Assembly: GCF_947507565.1 (NCBI RefSeq) | Contig: NC_089184.1 | Span: 2,232,001-2,296,000 of the forward strand | DNA: 64,000 bases | Direction of reading: 5' to 3' | Source of the DNA: Oscarella lobularis | Taxonomy: Eukaryota; Porifera; Homoscleromorpha; Homosclerophorida; Oscarellidae | Part shown: positions 53,421-64,000 of the stretch, in pieces | How the letters are laid out: the number at the start of each line of letters is the position of its first letter | How positions within the stretch are numbered: the stretch's first letter is position 1 | The notes under the pieces: model-generated | Told to the model about the DNA's origin: nothing | Databases searched by the model: none | Seen by the model: only the letters and a program-made list of their open reading frames with translations | Position numbers and translations under genes: made by a program

Positions 53421-54070
53421 TTTTTCGGTTATGTTTACATGAGTTCTTTTTCAAATCTGCCTATAGAACAATGGATCTCTTTTTAATTGTCAATTTATCT
53501 CTTGGTTTTTCATTTTTTCTTTGTTCTTTGTGGCTGGCAATTGTCCACCGAATGAGCAAAAGTTCAGTAAAGTATGATTTGCTTACTTTCTGCAGACCAG
53601 CAGCAAGAACTTCCTGACAAAGTGATTAGCAAAACGTCGTATAACAGTGAACAACTCAAACAACTAACTGTCGATGGCAAAGGCGTATTATGACAGAAGA
53701 TTAATAAGTAATTTACGAGCACGTTGTATCTCTTATTACCGAAAACCGAGGCGGTGGCAACGGAAAAAAATAATTTAATTATTTGGCATTGCATTAGGAA
53801 AAATGCATTCAAAAAGAAAAATCGCCTTACCCACAGCAAGCAGCGGAATTGCAGACAAAACTTCTTCCAAACGGTCGCACAGTTCACTCTGTATTCCAAT
53901 CGAAACAGTACTTCGATTTCAATTTTAATGACGGATTGTCACAAATGAGCAAGCTGACCGACGTTAGAGTTGCAGAAGAAAAGGCGAGAGACAGACGCTT
54001 CTGAGTTAAACTTTTTATATATCAAGATTTTTTCTTTCTTGATTTTGCTGCAGAGCGTTTTCGAGACAGT
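53421..54070. other. No gene recognised
   Basis: Open frames on both strands here are AT-rich and match nothing I know; possibly more retroelement debris. Confidence 0.35.
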
Positions 54071-54510
54071 GTGGCCAAAGTTGGTGGAGAAAGACCTTTT
54101 CTATTTCAAATTTTCATGCGCCACACCTTTTCGGGCATTCTTCTAAATCGGTCGTCGCCGAAAGAACTTCGCAACAAAATGTATTTAGAAAATTTTCCAA
54201 CTTATCGAGTTTCAAAAATCAGCGATGGAGTAATGCTAGTTGGACCAAGCGGCAGCGGTAAGAACACGGCTGGGTCCGTGCTGTTTGTCGCACACCAGCG
54301 ACTGGGAGTTGAAATTTCCTCCCACAATATCTATCCAAAGGTCGCATCAAGCATTGCCTCGCCATGACCATAAACAAAACACAAGGTCAAACTGTCAAAG
54401 TGACAGGGTGGCAGACACATAAAAATGTTTTACAGACGAAAAATTTTACTTCGGTTGCAGTCAAATGTCCAGGTCAAACGGAAATATTCATATCTGCGGT
54501 GACGACTATC
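54071..54510 (+). pseudogene. Helitron/Pif1 helicase C-terminal fragment
   Basis: Near 54355 SKHCLAMTINKTQGQTVKVT is the last conserved helicase motif (MTINKSQGQT) of Helitron/Pif1 enzymes. VGPSGSGKN further upstream recalls a Walker A, but it sits at an unexpected place and in another context, so I do not rely on it. Frame changes and a following low-complexity tract end the piece. Confidence 0.6.
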
Positions 54511-54539
54511 AGAAAGTCCTCTGCTAACATACTTATCTG

Positions 54540-54790
54540 TGTTCGCATCTATCTGTTTATCTTTCTAGTTTTTTCTTGTCTGTGTTTGCATCTGTGTGTT
54601 TGTCTGTGGATCTTCTGCCTCTGTTGCATTGCCTGCATGAGTCTGTCTCCGTATCTGCGTGTATATGTACTTTCTGCCTATTTGTCTCTGCATCTGCATG
54701 TGTGTTTATGTGTTGTTTCTGCCTCTGCATCTGTCTGTGTGTCTGTATAGTTTCTGTGTAGATTCTACCTCTGTCTGCACAGCCAATAGG
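54540..54790 (+). repeat. tctgtctgtgtttgcatctg-like low-complexity tract
   Basis: About 250 bp of pyrimidine/TG-rich degenerate microsatellite. Apparent hydrophobic proteins here are an artefact of this composition. Confidence 0.8.
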
Positions 54791-54917
54791 TATCCTAACC
54801 TAACCTGTGCTGCATTTACTCAACGAACACTAAATATTGAAATAGAGATAAAGTCGCAAGTGAACGTCAAGGGATAATACGCGACTGTGATGCTCCGGCC
54901 GATTCCGCTCTCTCCAT

Positions 54918-55070
54918 GGAACGACTCAACGAACGAACGGACGGCTACGGGTCGAACGAACGGACGGCAACGGGTCGTATTCGCAGCTCTCGTTAGAACG
55001 AATCGCCGACAAATGAACGGACGGCAACGCGCCCGTCTTCTAGCAGCTCTCGTTAGTTTCAACGGACAGT
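54918..55070 (+). repeat. Degenerate repeats with gaacggacggcaacg units
   Basis: gaacg(g)acggc(a/t)acgg occurs three times and gcagctctcgttag twice within ~150 bp. Confidence 0.65.
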
Positions 55071-55499
55071 AGCTCGGAATCATCCCCAGCTTCTGAGGAT
55101 TCAAAATAATATGGTCCGAAATTTAATACAAAATTGCAGTTTTTGAGCGTTTCTTCCGTTGGTATAAGAGCTTTAGTAAAAAGAGCATGCTAGATTTTTC
55201 AATTGTTATTTCCTGTTAAAAGAACCTTTAGACACGACTGCAAAGAAAGCTTGTGTTGAATTGGGACGCTATCAACGGTGACCGTCGGTTCGGTTACGTA
55301 TTTCGAAAGCTATACTGTTGAGAAACAAGTAATCGATACGAAGAGGACTGTTGCTGCTGCCAACCAATCGTAACAACATTAGAAAAGTTTTAAGAAACGA
55401 TGAATTGCTTTAATGTTTTAATGAAAGCCTTAAAGCAACGTATTTTTACAGGATATATATATTGTTTTTGAATAAAAAAAGTTAATTTCAATTTTATAA

Positions 55500-56480
55500 T
55501 ACCATATTTCTGTATTTTGACCAATAGTGCAAGTCCTGCTTGTTGAACGGCAGATTTTGCACTTACGTGATTAAAGACTCAGAACAAGTACCTGGTTTAG
55601 GTTCTTTCGGGTCTATTTCAAATTAAACTGTATTCAATGCAATTACTCAATAACAATTTTACCGTGCTTTTACCAGTAGCGCAAGCTCTGCTTTTCAAAC
55701 TGCAGAGCTCGCACTTACTCGAGAACAATTATCCCGAACCATTTTAGTGATTGAACGATCAGTCCATGCTCTCTCACTTTTGCTGCCTTGTAATATATTA
55801 TTGGAGGACGTCAAGCAAAGGCATACATTACTATTAAAATAAAATTTTGGTAATGGCGTTATTCGTGGTTCAATGTTTGGGAATTTTGTTTTCACTGCTG
55901 TGACGTTGGCTTGGGAGTTTGGCAAGAACTTATTTGGGGCCAATTTCTTTGTCATATTAATAGGTAAACGTAATGGATTTGATAAGATTCTATTAAGGGT
56001 TTCATCTGTTTCAACATCTTCCAAGCATTCCTTGATATTTTTGAAAAATGGTTGAACCATTGGTTGTATGTGGTGACCATAGTAAGAGGGATATTTTTCC
56101 TTTGCATGTTTTTTTAATTTCTGGATTCACTAGACAATTTTCTAAGTATTTCTTGACGGTTTTAGATTCGCCATTCTTTGGAGAAGGCGTTTTAGATGTT
56201 CTCGTTTAAACAATCTTTCTGCAAATGCTGTTTTATGGGTTTTGTTTTTGAAGCTGTTCTAAGGAATCTAAGGAATCTGTTTAATTCTTCTCTGATAAAA
56301 GCTATTTTCAATTTGTAAATAGAATTAGTTATATTTTACACACCTAAATTTGTTCGTAGATTCGAAATAAGTCTATGTGAAGAATAATCTGTTCGTATAT
56401 TTTTCCTTTTTAGACAGAGGAATTGTGGAATATTGCCTTTGATTAGCTGATTTTAAAAGTGAAATTAAGGTGGCGGAGGT
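55500..56480 (-). pseudogene. Penelope-like element fragment (RT C-terminal to linker region)
   Basis: The minus strand starts with FHF*NQLIKGNIPQFL-like sequence equivalent to the end of the piece at 53.2 kb, then stops. The best block (56060-55695) reads PFFKNIKECLEDVETDETLN, ILSNPLRLPINMTKKLAPNK and FLPNSQANV, the conserved linker after Penelope RT. A Cys-poor remainder (VCLCLTSSNNILQGS) precedes the region where a GIY-YIG nuclease would start, which is absent. Two copies of a ~60-bp unit (gcaagtcctgcttgttgaac-like) lie at 55529 and 55678. Confidence 0.6.
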
Positions 56481-56732
56481 GCTCATAAGGCCTCAAAAAG
56501 TATAAAAAATAAAACAGGCTAAAAAATAATTTCAGTTATATGCTATCCCTTCGCCCACTCGTGTGCTCGGTCGTCGCGAGGGAACGTCTGTTGTGTCCGT
56601 CCAAAGAGAAGGTCTCGAACTAACGCGCGCTACTGCACAGAAAAGTGGTATCTTTCGTCGATTTTTATGCATTGGATATTTTTTCAAGTAAGTTAGGTAA
56701 TACATAATGTAATGCAGAAGTATAGTTTTGAC

Positions 56733-58655
56733 TACCGTAAAGTCGCCATTAAAAGCCGCGGCTGAAGTCAATAGTAGCCGCACTTTTTCTGCGGCTACAA
56801 TTCAAGAGCGGCTTTTATTCGCGGGCGGGCTATACGTTAGGCAATCGCCATAGCGGACACAGAAATCATTGCATGTTTGGCTGAATTATGTGTTCGCCTA
56901 TCCAAGCAGAAAAGCAAAGAGTAACTACCGGCAGACTACTTTAATTCAACTACCGTATTCGTGCTGTTACTGTTACGTTAGTCTTCTGCAAAGTCATCTT
57001 CATTGTCATCATCGTCAGACTCTGAAGCAGAATCTGAATCTGCTGTTTCTTCCTCGGCGCAGTTGCCTTTATCGTGTCCTGCCAGAAAAAGAGCCGATTG
57101 CTCAAGCTCATCCTCTTGGCCCATATCGCCGCCGTCGATGCCACTTTCAAGTTCGTGTGGTGCCAAAGGATAGCCAAAAAGCCGCTGTAAATCATCTTGA
57201 CCGTTTTCTGCTGGGTGTCCCTTTTTGAAGCAGGTGATACTTTCCGCTGTTGCACCCGGCACCTGGCCGCAGCATTCAAAGGATTTCGCAATTATCTCTG
57301 AGCTGACGCTGCTCCAGGCTTGGACAATCATATTGCAAAGGTGCGTTTTTGTGACAGCACGAATATTTCCGGCCTTGGTATACGACTTGTCGCCGTTCTC
57401 CAGCCAGTCGTCGTACTGCTCGCGCATGCTAGATTTGAAAACCTTGTCCAAGACACATCCGGTGCCTGGATAAGGCCGGTACAACCAGCAGGAACTACAA
57501 CTAAATGAATTTTTAACTTTGTCCTTTCCTCATCGACGGCTGGGCAAATATGGCATCTGTAAGAGTCCCAAATAAGTAGCCTTTGAGAAAAAGCTAATGC
57601 ACCCATAACGCGTCGAAGCCAATTTATAGTTAGATTGGTATTAAACCAGCCGTTGTCACTAAACGCGACAACAAGATCCCGCCTCGTCTTCAATTCACGA
57701 TCTTCGACGGTCTTGCCCTTGCCTTTGAAGACAACGTAAGGCAGTTTCTTTAATCCGTTAGCTGCAGCCGATAGAGCACGTTTTGCTTGTCGTGCCCTGT
57801 GCTCATTAACGACACTGACTTAGCCCCAACGAAATCTACTGTTCTAGTACTGACAGCGTCATACCAAACAGCAGTTTCATCCATTGAATAGATGCTGCGT
57901 AATTCGCGTTCGGGGTGATCGTGGAAATAGCTTTTCATGTACGAGAGGAAGCTGAGTAACTTTGGCACTAAAGCCAACGGCGCCCTTTGACTTTGATGAG
58001 TTTTTATCCTAGCTGCTAAGCGGAATCGCTTCAAAAAGTTTTGGCACCAACCTGAGCTCCCTTCAAACGGCTTCTCGCCGTTGGCTTCTTCGTGCATCTT
58101 TTTAGCCTGTTTTTAATTGGCTTGCGAGTAACACGTCGCCTGCATTGGCGCATCAATACGATCCACTGAAAGAGACGCTTTTCGAGTTCCTGAAATGGCA
58201 CGTGACTCCCGCCTCCACTGCGTCTTGATCATGTTTCCCTTCGAACTGTTTTGGTTTTTGCTTCTGCTAACAAATCATCGTTTTTATTTCGCCAGCGTCT
58301 TACAAGACTCTCATCGAGAGCGTGCTTTCGAGCGACAGCGCGATTCGAGGACTTCTTCGCTTCTGCCACAACGGCCTGCTTGTACGTGAGAGTATACTTC
58401 TTTCGTTTCGAAGGAGGTTCCGACATTGGAAAAGGATTTGAAGAGCGCTGAAGGAAAAAATGCAAAAGTCGAAGATACGCAAGGTCAGATGTTGTTGCGA
58501 CAGATGGAAAGTCCCGAATAGAAGCCGGGTCTCCAATAAAACCCCCGGGTAGTATTTAGGGGCGGCTTTTATGAAAAATTTATAGCCGAAATTAGCGGCT
58601 TCTATTCGAGAGCGGATTTTATTCGCGGGTGGCTTTTAATGGCGACTTTACGGTA
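56733..58655 (-). mobile_element. pogo-like element C with perfect 25-bp ends
   Basis: TACCGTAAAGTCGCCATTAA + AAGCC at 56733 has its exact reverse complement ending at 58655. The TA at each end is the expected target duplication. Inner subterminal repeats (gcggctt(c/t)tattcg) occur on both sides. Length 1.92 kb. It holds one broken transposase and no second gene. Confidence 0.9.
56978..58426 (-). pseudogene. pogo-superfamily transposase C (BrkDBD + DDE_1 type)
   Basis: ATG 58426 begins MSEPPSKRKKYTLTYKQAVV; KYTLTYKQAVV with RKHALDESLVRRWR is the Brinker-type HTH of POGK-like proteins. FEGSSGWCQNFLKRFRLAAR is the second DNA-binding unit. The core shows RSIYSMDETAVWYDAVS (first Asp), LLIWDSYRCHI (second Asp) and GLIQAPDVSW (third Asp). 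The tail is very acidic (SESDDDDNEDDFAED) and has no PIP-like end, unlike transposases A and B. Frame changes near 58120-58230, 57740 and 57390 break it. Confidence 0.85.
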
Positions 58656-59229
58656 ATGAATTTTCTTGTCGACTTCGTTTCGCCGTTTTGACGCGTCTCG
58701 CATCGAACGCTTCGAGAATCGCCGCCCACTCGACATTGACGATCGGCCGCTAGAAAAAGGTAGGCTATATGTGTATAAACAGGTAATAGGGCATACCTCA
58801 CTGGTCGTGGGACCGCGAGCGACGGGATCCGCTCGATCTTGGACGTCTTTGGGGTATAGACCCCGAAGTACGGTCTTTACGGCTGCGGGAAAAGAGTACG
58901 TTCACCCGCCCTTTGCGAACACGCCACCCGTGACGCTTTCGCGTCCTAGCCCTGCCCCGTACTGTAGAAAAAGACGCATTTATATCACTATCGATCGAAC
59001 GAGAGAGCGAGCGATCGGGTCGCGTAAAAAACTCACCCACATCGCGTTCTGAGCGCCAAATACGCTCTTGCGGGCCGTTTTTTCCGGTTTCGGGTCTGCC
59101 GTTGCGTTTTTTCATCTTCGCTGCTGACTGCTTAGCTGTCAGCAGCGTCTTGAGCTTCTCCGGGAGTTCAAAGCTAGATAAATGAAAAACTGTTCTTTAT
59201 AGTTCTTTACGGTTCGAACGTCGCTTACT
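58656..59229 (-). pseudogene. Family X copy 2, damaged
   Basis: Exon 1 remnant ends at 59229 (SLQIFEGECHAA), exon 2 spans 59173-59037 (ELPEKLKTLLTAKQSAAKMK), exon 3 spans 58961-58797 (165 bp, the same length as in copy 1; RGLYPKDVQDRADPVARGPT) and exon 4 starts at 58764 (RPIVNVEWAAILEAFDARRV). Intron 3 is 32 bp here. A frame shift in exon 2, a TGA in exon 3 and a TAG (copy 1 has CAG) in exon 4 disable it. The 3' end is cut by pogo element C. No ATG was found for exon 1. Confidence 0.7.
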
Positions 59230-59519
59230 CAGCGGCGTGGCATTCTCCTTCGAATATTTGGAGCGATCCGTCGATTTTTTTTCACTTTCTGTCTTATGAA
59301 TGAATGTGTAAACGAATAAAGTGCTTCATCTTTCTATGGCTTTTGGCAAATGCGGTTTCTTCTAAGTTGATACAATTTCATCAAGCAACCAACCATCGTT
59401 CGTCCTTTGTTACAATTGTAACCAATTGTTAGACTATTGTTAGCAATTGTTGCACCAATCAGCGTCCCTATTACGGTGGCCCTGGAGTGCCATTTTCTTG
59501 CCTAGAACAACTTGACATT
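59230..59519. other. No gene recognised
   Basis: AT-rich; contains caattgtta-type short repeats around 59410-59455 only. Confidence 0.4.
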
Positions 59520-59852
59520 AAACTTTAAACGAGATGGGGTTTAGGCTTCTTGACATTGAACGAGATGGGGTTTAGGCATCTTGACATTGAACAAGATGGA
59601 CTTAGGCATCTTTACATTGAACAAGATAGCATTGGCATCTTTACATTGAACAAGAGAGCATTGGCATCTTGACATTGAACGAGATGGGGTTTAGGCATTT
59701 TGACATTGAACGAGATGGAGGTTAGGCATCTTGACCTTGAACAAGATAGCATTGGCATCTTGACATTGAACGAGATGGGGTTTAGGCATCTTGACATTGA
59801 ACGAGATGGACTTAGGCATCTTTACATTGAACAAGATGGACTTGGCCATTCC
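59520..59852 (+). repeat. ~31-bp tandem repeat (about ten copies)
   Basis: Units of gacattgaacgagatggggt + ttaggcatctt and a variant with aagat(a/g)gcattggcatctt. Period 30-31 bp; two unit types interleave. Confidence 0.9.
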
Positions 59853-60049
59853 ACTTAAAATTGAACGATACCCGATGCGTTTTCGACAATTTTTTTCTTT
59901 TATTGTAAACACCTTGCAGTCAACTGTGAACTTTCAAATCATGCTTAATAATCATAAAAGCGCTTCGAACACCGCGCAAAATGATTAATCGCTATATTAG
60001 TCCAGAAAACTTCGACATCGGCGAGTGGAAAAGCTTCTTCAATCATCAA

Positions 60050-61793
60050 TCAATCGTCGTCGACGTCATGGTTCTCGTCACCCGGCATCTCACTGGCAAT
60101 GACTTCGGACATTGCCTCTGCAGTTGGCCGATTGGCGCTGTTTAGCGAAAAGCATGGGCTGCGGACCTCCATGCGCCACTGAGGCAAGTCTGCAAGTGGA
60201 GGCCCCAGTGGGCGCCTGCCTCCGCAGCCCATAACTCTTCCCATGATTTCCGCGTCATTCATGCCACCGTAGATGGGCTTCCGCTCTATCATCTCTACGA
60301 TAATAACCCCGACAGCCCACATATCGGCCAAGGCTGTTTTGGCGATTGTGGCGTCATACATTTCAGGGGCCATGTACGACACAGTTCCCCTCTTCCCGAC
60401 GCACGTTCGTAGCGTTTGTTTGGCGATCATCGACATGCCCATGTCGCAAAGTTTCGCAACACCCGACGTTCCATCGATCTAGACAATCCCTTCACAAAAT
60501 TTGAAGCCAAAGAAGAACAACAGTCTTACAAGAATGTTAGACGGCTTGACATCGAAATGAATTATCTTCATACCATGCATGTACGCAAGTCCCACGCAGA
60601 TTTCTTGAGCAATAGATTTCTTCTTTGACTGCGGGAGCGCCTACAAAGCAAGAATATTTATTATGACATGAGAATAAATTTATACAAACCTTGGAATGGT
60701 CAAACAACAAAATTTTCCCAACGATGAGCCAGGAACAAGTTCTGTGATGAGGATAATACCGTCAGCGTGATCGACGTAGCCAAAAAATCGCACAATATTT
60801 GGATGGGTCAGCACACTAATAGAAAATCAGATTTTTCTCATTAAAAAATCAATGATATTTACTTACGCTAAGATTTCGGCTTCCTTTCTGGCATCTACCG
60901 AATTTGACTGAATCGTGACTACTTTTGCCGCAACAGTCGCCTTTTTATACGTTGCTCTAAAAACGGCTCCAAAGGCCAATGGGATTTTTATCCAGCGTAA
61001 CGTCATTTCTGTCTGCAAAGACAAAAAAAAACAAAGGCAATAACGAATTACTTACCAATTTTGAGTGCAAGGCAATTCATGACTCCCGCCGCTGACTGAT
61101 GAAGAGCGTTTCAGGCGGTATGACACTTCGCTGTCAATCTGAACAACTAGATTGTTGCCCTCTTCGTGGTCACTTTCACAAATGTTCAACACTCTCTTCC
61201 TCGAGTCGCCAGCCTTGGGCAGGACTACACCAAAATGTCATAATAAGTACCTAGAGCCTCAATGACGAAAATTGTGTACTTGATTTCCCTCTGTGAGCTT
61301 TGGCTTTGCCTCTTGAAGATGTAAGTGGCATGCCGTCACTTACATCGTCCCCAGAGCCGCCGACGGCCATAACGTCCATAACTTCTATTTCCAACCGTAA
61401 ATAAAAATAGAGGATATCGTGTTTTATGAGTTAAACCTTTGTGTGGAGTAGCATATATAAGTGGAATTTTCTTGGAATAGTGTAGTTTGAAAACTCCCAG
61501 AGAGAATGGTTCTGATTTTTCCTTAATTGGATTAATAATTTTTTCAGATAGACGAGTGTTCTTTCTCTGCACGACTTGGAAAAGCATAAAATCTACAGAG
61601 TACAAAGAGACGAAAAAATATGATTTTGACTACACCGAAACTTTGCTATACCTGAGAAATAGGTGTCTCCTCCACCTTCTCTAGCAATCTCGGCAAAGAA
61701 AACGGTCCAAGCCTTTTTCTTCGAATCCTCATACGTAGCGGAGGCTAGTATGTGAAATGTGTGGATAAGCACGTCATCGATTGCTCCTTCCAT
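60050..61793 (-). pseudogene. Protein kinase gene, multi-exon, with frameshifts
   Basis: A first exon from ATG 61793 (MEGAIDDVLIHTFHIL) can splice to ~61390 and join MAVGGSGDDVSDGM in phase, or read on to a 132-aa end at 61336. Kinase exons follow: LDKNPIG and FGAVFRATYKKATVAAKVV (glycine loop and Lys, frame break between them); ILAVLTHPNIVRFFGYVDHA; CVGLAYMHGMKIIHFDVKPS (HxD, here HFD); KLCDMGMSM (DMG replaces DFG); TVSYMAPEM and DMWAVGVIIVEMI. Introns are short GT-AG. Shifts lie at the exon 2/3 junction, in the glycine loop and near 60710. The C-lobe from 60480 to the stop at 60050 is open. TKL/RIPK-like by feel only. Confidence 0.7.
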
Positions 61794-61799
61794 GACAAA

Positions 61800-62963
61800 G
61801 AGATCTAGGATTTAACGCAGTGGATTGTATCATCAATTATACAAATCGGGTTAGGCAGATACAAAGATCAAATTGCAGACATTTTAATCCTTTTCTTTCA
61901 AGTTGAACGTATCGAAAGTCTACAAGGACGTCAGAAGAAAATCTAGATACTTATCTAAACATTGACTTTTATTTCTCTAAAGAAGACTATGTTGAAGCCG
62001 CAGCAACACGTATGTCGTTGTAATTTACGTCTTTACTATATTGATTACCTATCTCTTTTCATATTATATTTCTACATTAGCTAGTTCGCATTTCTAATTT
62101 TTTAAATTGTTTTAGATGATTATTAAAATTGTATTTGGCAGTGATATTATCAAAATTTTCAACATTGGAAGATACTTTCTCCAAGGAGTACACTGCGTTG
62201 ACGAAATTAGTAGAGTATAGGTACGAGATTGATGCTCAATTGTGTACGCAATTTTTTTTACATTTAGACGCAACCATCTAGGTGCAAAACAAAGTCAGGA
62301 GATGTATTTTTTGACTGTGACAATTTTCACAATCAAGCGATAAACACCAAAACTGCGTTTTATTCGAGGGCAGTCACAGGAAAGTTTTCCAAAGCTATTC
62401 GACGTTTTTTTCGAAGTTTTTGCATGAATGTCGATTTGTCACGTGTCCCGGGAGTAGACCCCGGCGTGATTAAAGCAAATGTGGCAGAAGGTATTTAGGT
62501 CAGAATTATGTACATTTATCGTTGGCAAATTTAGAAAAAAATTAAATTTTTTGTTCTTGGAGATTACGAGTTTCCTTCACGAATGTATGGAATTTCTGGT
62601 GCTTTTCGTACTCCAATTGTTGTTACTAGATGTATCTTGTAATAGTCTAAACGTTATCAGAACGCCGTCCCTGTTTGTGGTGGCACATCACAAAGAAAGA
62701 GGCACAAGTTTCACTAGAAAGAAGAGAGAAGTTTGCTACGCCTCCTTGCTACGTAAGAGCGTGACTACAATCAATTTGCAGCGGCTGGTTCAAACATCAA
62801 AAAGGCGAAAGACTTAAAAACGTTATAACGCTGACTTTGCTAGACGTCGAAGTTGACCATGTAAAGCTTAACCCCGATATAAAGCTATAGTACTGATTTA
62901 TTTATTTAGGCCACTGTACCCGCTCTTCACATAAGCTTAGGCATTTTCTTTCGCTTATTTAGT
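61800..62963. other. No gene recognised
   Basis: AT-rich. A plus frame at 62479-62817 (112 codons) is hydrophobic in its middle part but anonymous. Confidence 0.35.
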
Positions 62964-63950
62964 TTGTTAGAGAGTGCCTGCCAGGAGCTGAATGGCGAAA
63001 TTTTAAAAATGCGGCAGGCTCACGCTGACGAGCAGAATGCCACTGTGGAGAAAACTCAGTATCTGGAAGAAAAAGCCTCTCGTTTCTTGGAGCTTCTCGC
63101 GTTGTTTTCCATCGCAGGCACAAAGAAGGAACAGATGCAAATCAATGAAATGAAGAAGGAAGTGATGTCTCTTCAGCGTTGGGCCAAGCAAATTGCGCCT
63201 AAGTTCAGTCTTGAATAAATGAATAACTATTTACATCTTTTAAAGAGAAACTTCTACATTGTCGGTTAATACGCACACGCTCTGCATAAAAGCACTCAAT
63301 AAAGCGCCTAAAAGCCAGGGGATTGAGCGGCAAAGATACTTTGGAGGAACATTTTTCGGTAACCACGTTCATAAAGCGCTTCAAGTAGTGAAATGGAGTT
63401 TGCAGTATTATGGAATTAAAACTTTCACGTACTTTAGGAGGAGACCATGAGCGTAATTTGCAACTCAATTCAGCAGGCTTGCAGAGAACAGCAAGAAGAA
63501 ATTAGATCCCAAGCAAGTGAAATTTCTAGAAAATGTAAGGAAATTTTCACACTATTCAGATAATGCCATAACACGTACAGCTTCTCGAGGAAACTTTCCA
63601 CTGAAGAAATCGACCATCTAGGTACGCAGATAACCTAATCAATAATTCCTATTTTGAGTTTCGAATGATTAATATCATCAATTAAGAATTTTTTGGCCAG
63701 CTACCGAGAAAACTTTCCGAGGTCATCTATATCGCCCAAAGTTCACTTTCTTGAAGGTCACGTTATTCTGTGGGTTTGGAAATGGAGAATTGGTTTAGCG
63801 TTCTACGGAGAGCAGGGAGCAGAGTCGTTGCACGCCGAGTTTAACAATCTCAACAGCGCAAATGCATCAATCAAAGATCCGCTAGAAAAACTAAAACTAG
63901 CTTTCAAGTACTGCAACGTTCACCACTCTCCTTTGCTGGAAAAGAACTAA
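62964..63950 (+). pseudogene. Unnamed multi-copy invertebrate protein, C-terminal region
   Basis: Exon-like blocks: LNGEILKMRQAHADEQN with a coiled EKTQYLEEKASRFLELLA (~62985-63100); GIERQRYFGGTFFGNHVHKA (~63325-63375); EISRKCKEIFTLFR, stop, CHNTYSFSRKLSTEEIDHL (~63520-63618); after a GT-AG intron SPKVHFLEGHVILWVWKW, GLAFYGEQGAESLHAEFN and PLEKLKLAFKYCN to TAA 63950. The HFLE-H...GEQGAES-HA signature is one I remember from many uncharacterised, repeated genes in invertebrates. Function is unknown. One in-frame TAA and several frame changes suggest a relic. Confidence 0.55.
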
Positions 63951-64000
63951 AATGGAGAATAATACGACGATGACGACTAGAAGGACAAACACAGGTGCAC

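Noticed and set aside
54230-54270. Walker A-like VGPSGSGKN as a separate ATPase
   Set aside because: Only one motif, in a short frame between retroelement pieces; no motif II or downstream fold.
54540-54790. Cys/Leu-rich 'membrane protein' frames
   Set aside because: They arise from the tctgtctg-like low-complexity tract; overlapping frames give the same kind of product.
1-64000. tRNA, rRNA or conserved host housekeeping genes
   Set aside because: I looked for box-like tRNA motifs and familiar housekeeping proteins and found none I could support by eye.

Overview
This window looks like a transposon-dense stretch of an invertebrate metazoan nuclear genome. Short GT-AG introns (mostly about 32-135 bp, one near 260 bp), the mix of DNA-transposon superfamilies and the HIRAN, YqaJ, Ulp1-like, P2X7-C-like and G2E3-like HECT domains are what I would expect in a sponge or another early-branching animal. 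The lineage is inference; no marker gene settles it. There are no bacterial operons, rRNAs or CRISPR arrays, and I recognised no tRNA. Almost every recognisable coding stretch belongs to, or travels with, a mobile element, and most carry frameshifts or stops.

Layout. 0.7-6.4 kb: two copies of a Tc1/IS630-like DDE transposase, a HECT C-terminal fragment, a tandemly repeated segment and a HIRAN-domain ORF convergent with the second transposase. 6.4-9.9 kb: no gene recognised. 9.9-12.2 kb: nested inverted repeats, then a spliced gene with a signal-peptide-like first exon, an rve integrase core and the start of an OTU protease, cut by a 200-N gap. 12.5-18.2 kb: a hAT (DUF4371-like) relic, an array of five spaced hairpins, a RING gene, an rve-integrase relic and a second HECT relic. 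19.9-25.9 kb: a Penelope RT relic, two P-element-like fragments tail to tail, a BED-hAT element and a second signal-peptide/integrase copy. 26.5-28.8 kb: a two-gene element with ~60-bp terminal inverted repeats. 28.9-30.4 kb: the C-terminal half of a MULE transposase.

30.4-35.5 kb is an ISL2EU-like two-gene element (YqaJ nuclease convergent with a DDE_4 transposase) interrupted by a pogo/Tigger element (A) that carries an intact transposase and a divergent HIRAN ORF. 36.9-39.6 kb is a second pogo element (B), again with a HIRAN ORF. 39.8-43 kb holds Helitron and Ulp1-like relics. 43.4-47.3 kb is a second ISL2EU-like element, split by a 777-bp inverted-repeat element with 9-bp target duplications that contains a RecQ-like fragment. 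48-52.7 kb has another Ulp1-like relic, an unrecognised three-exon gene, an unrecognised four-exon gene (family X, copy 1), a MULE N-terminal exon, a Ty3/gypsy fragment and an apparently intact P2X7-C-like gene. 53-56.5 kb holds Penelope and Helitron pieces. 56.7-58.7 kb is a third pogo element (C) abutting family X copy 2. 59.5-64 kb has a 31-bp tandem repeat, a damaged protein kinase gene and a multi-copy unnamed gene.

The strongest biological theme is transposons that carry a second DNA-handling gene. HIRAN ORFs sit beside three transposases of two superfamilies. Both long pogo transposases end in a PCNA-interaction-like motif. YqaJ nuclease is paired twice with a DDE_4 transposase, and a SHOCT-like protein shares terminal repeats with a DDE transposase. 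The most unusual structural signals are the hairpin array at 13.9-14.1 kb and the 32-33-nt introns of family X.
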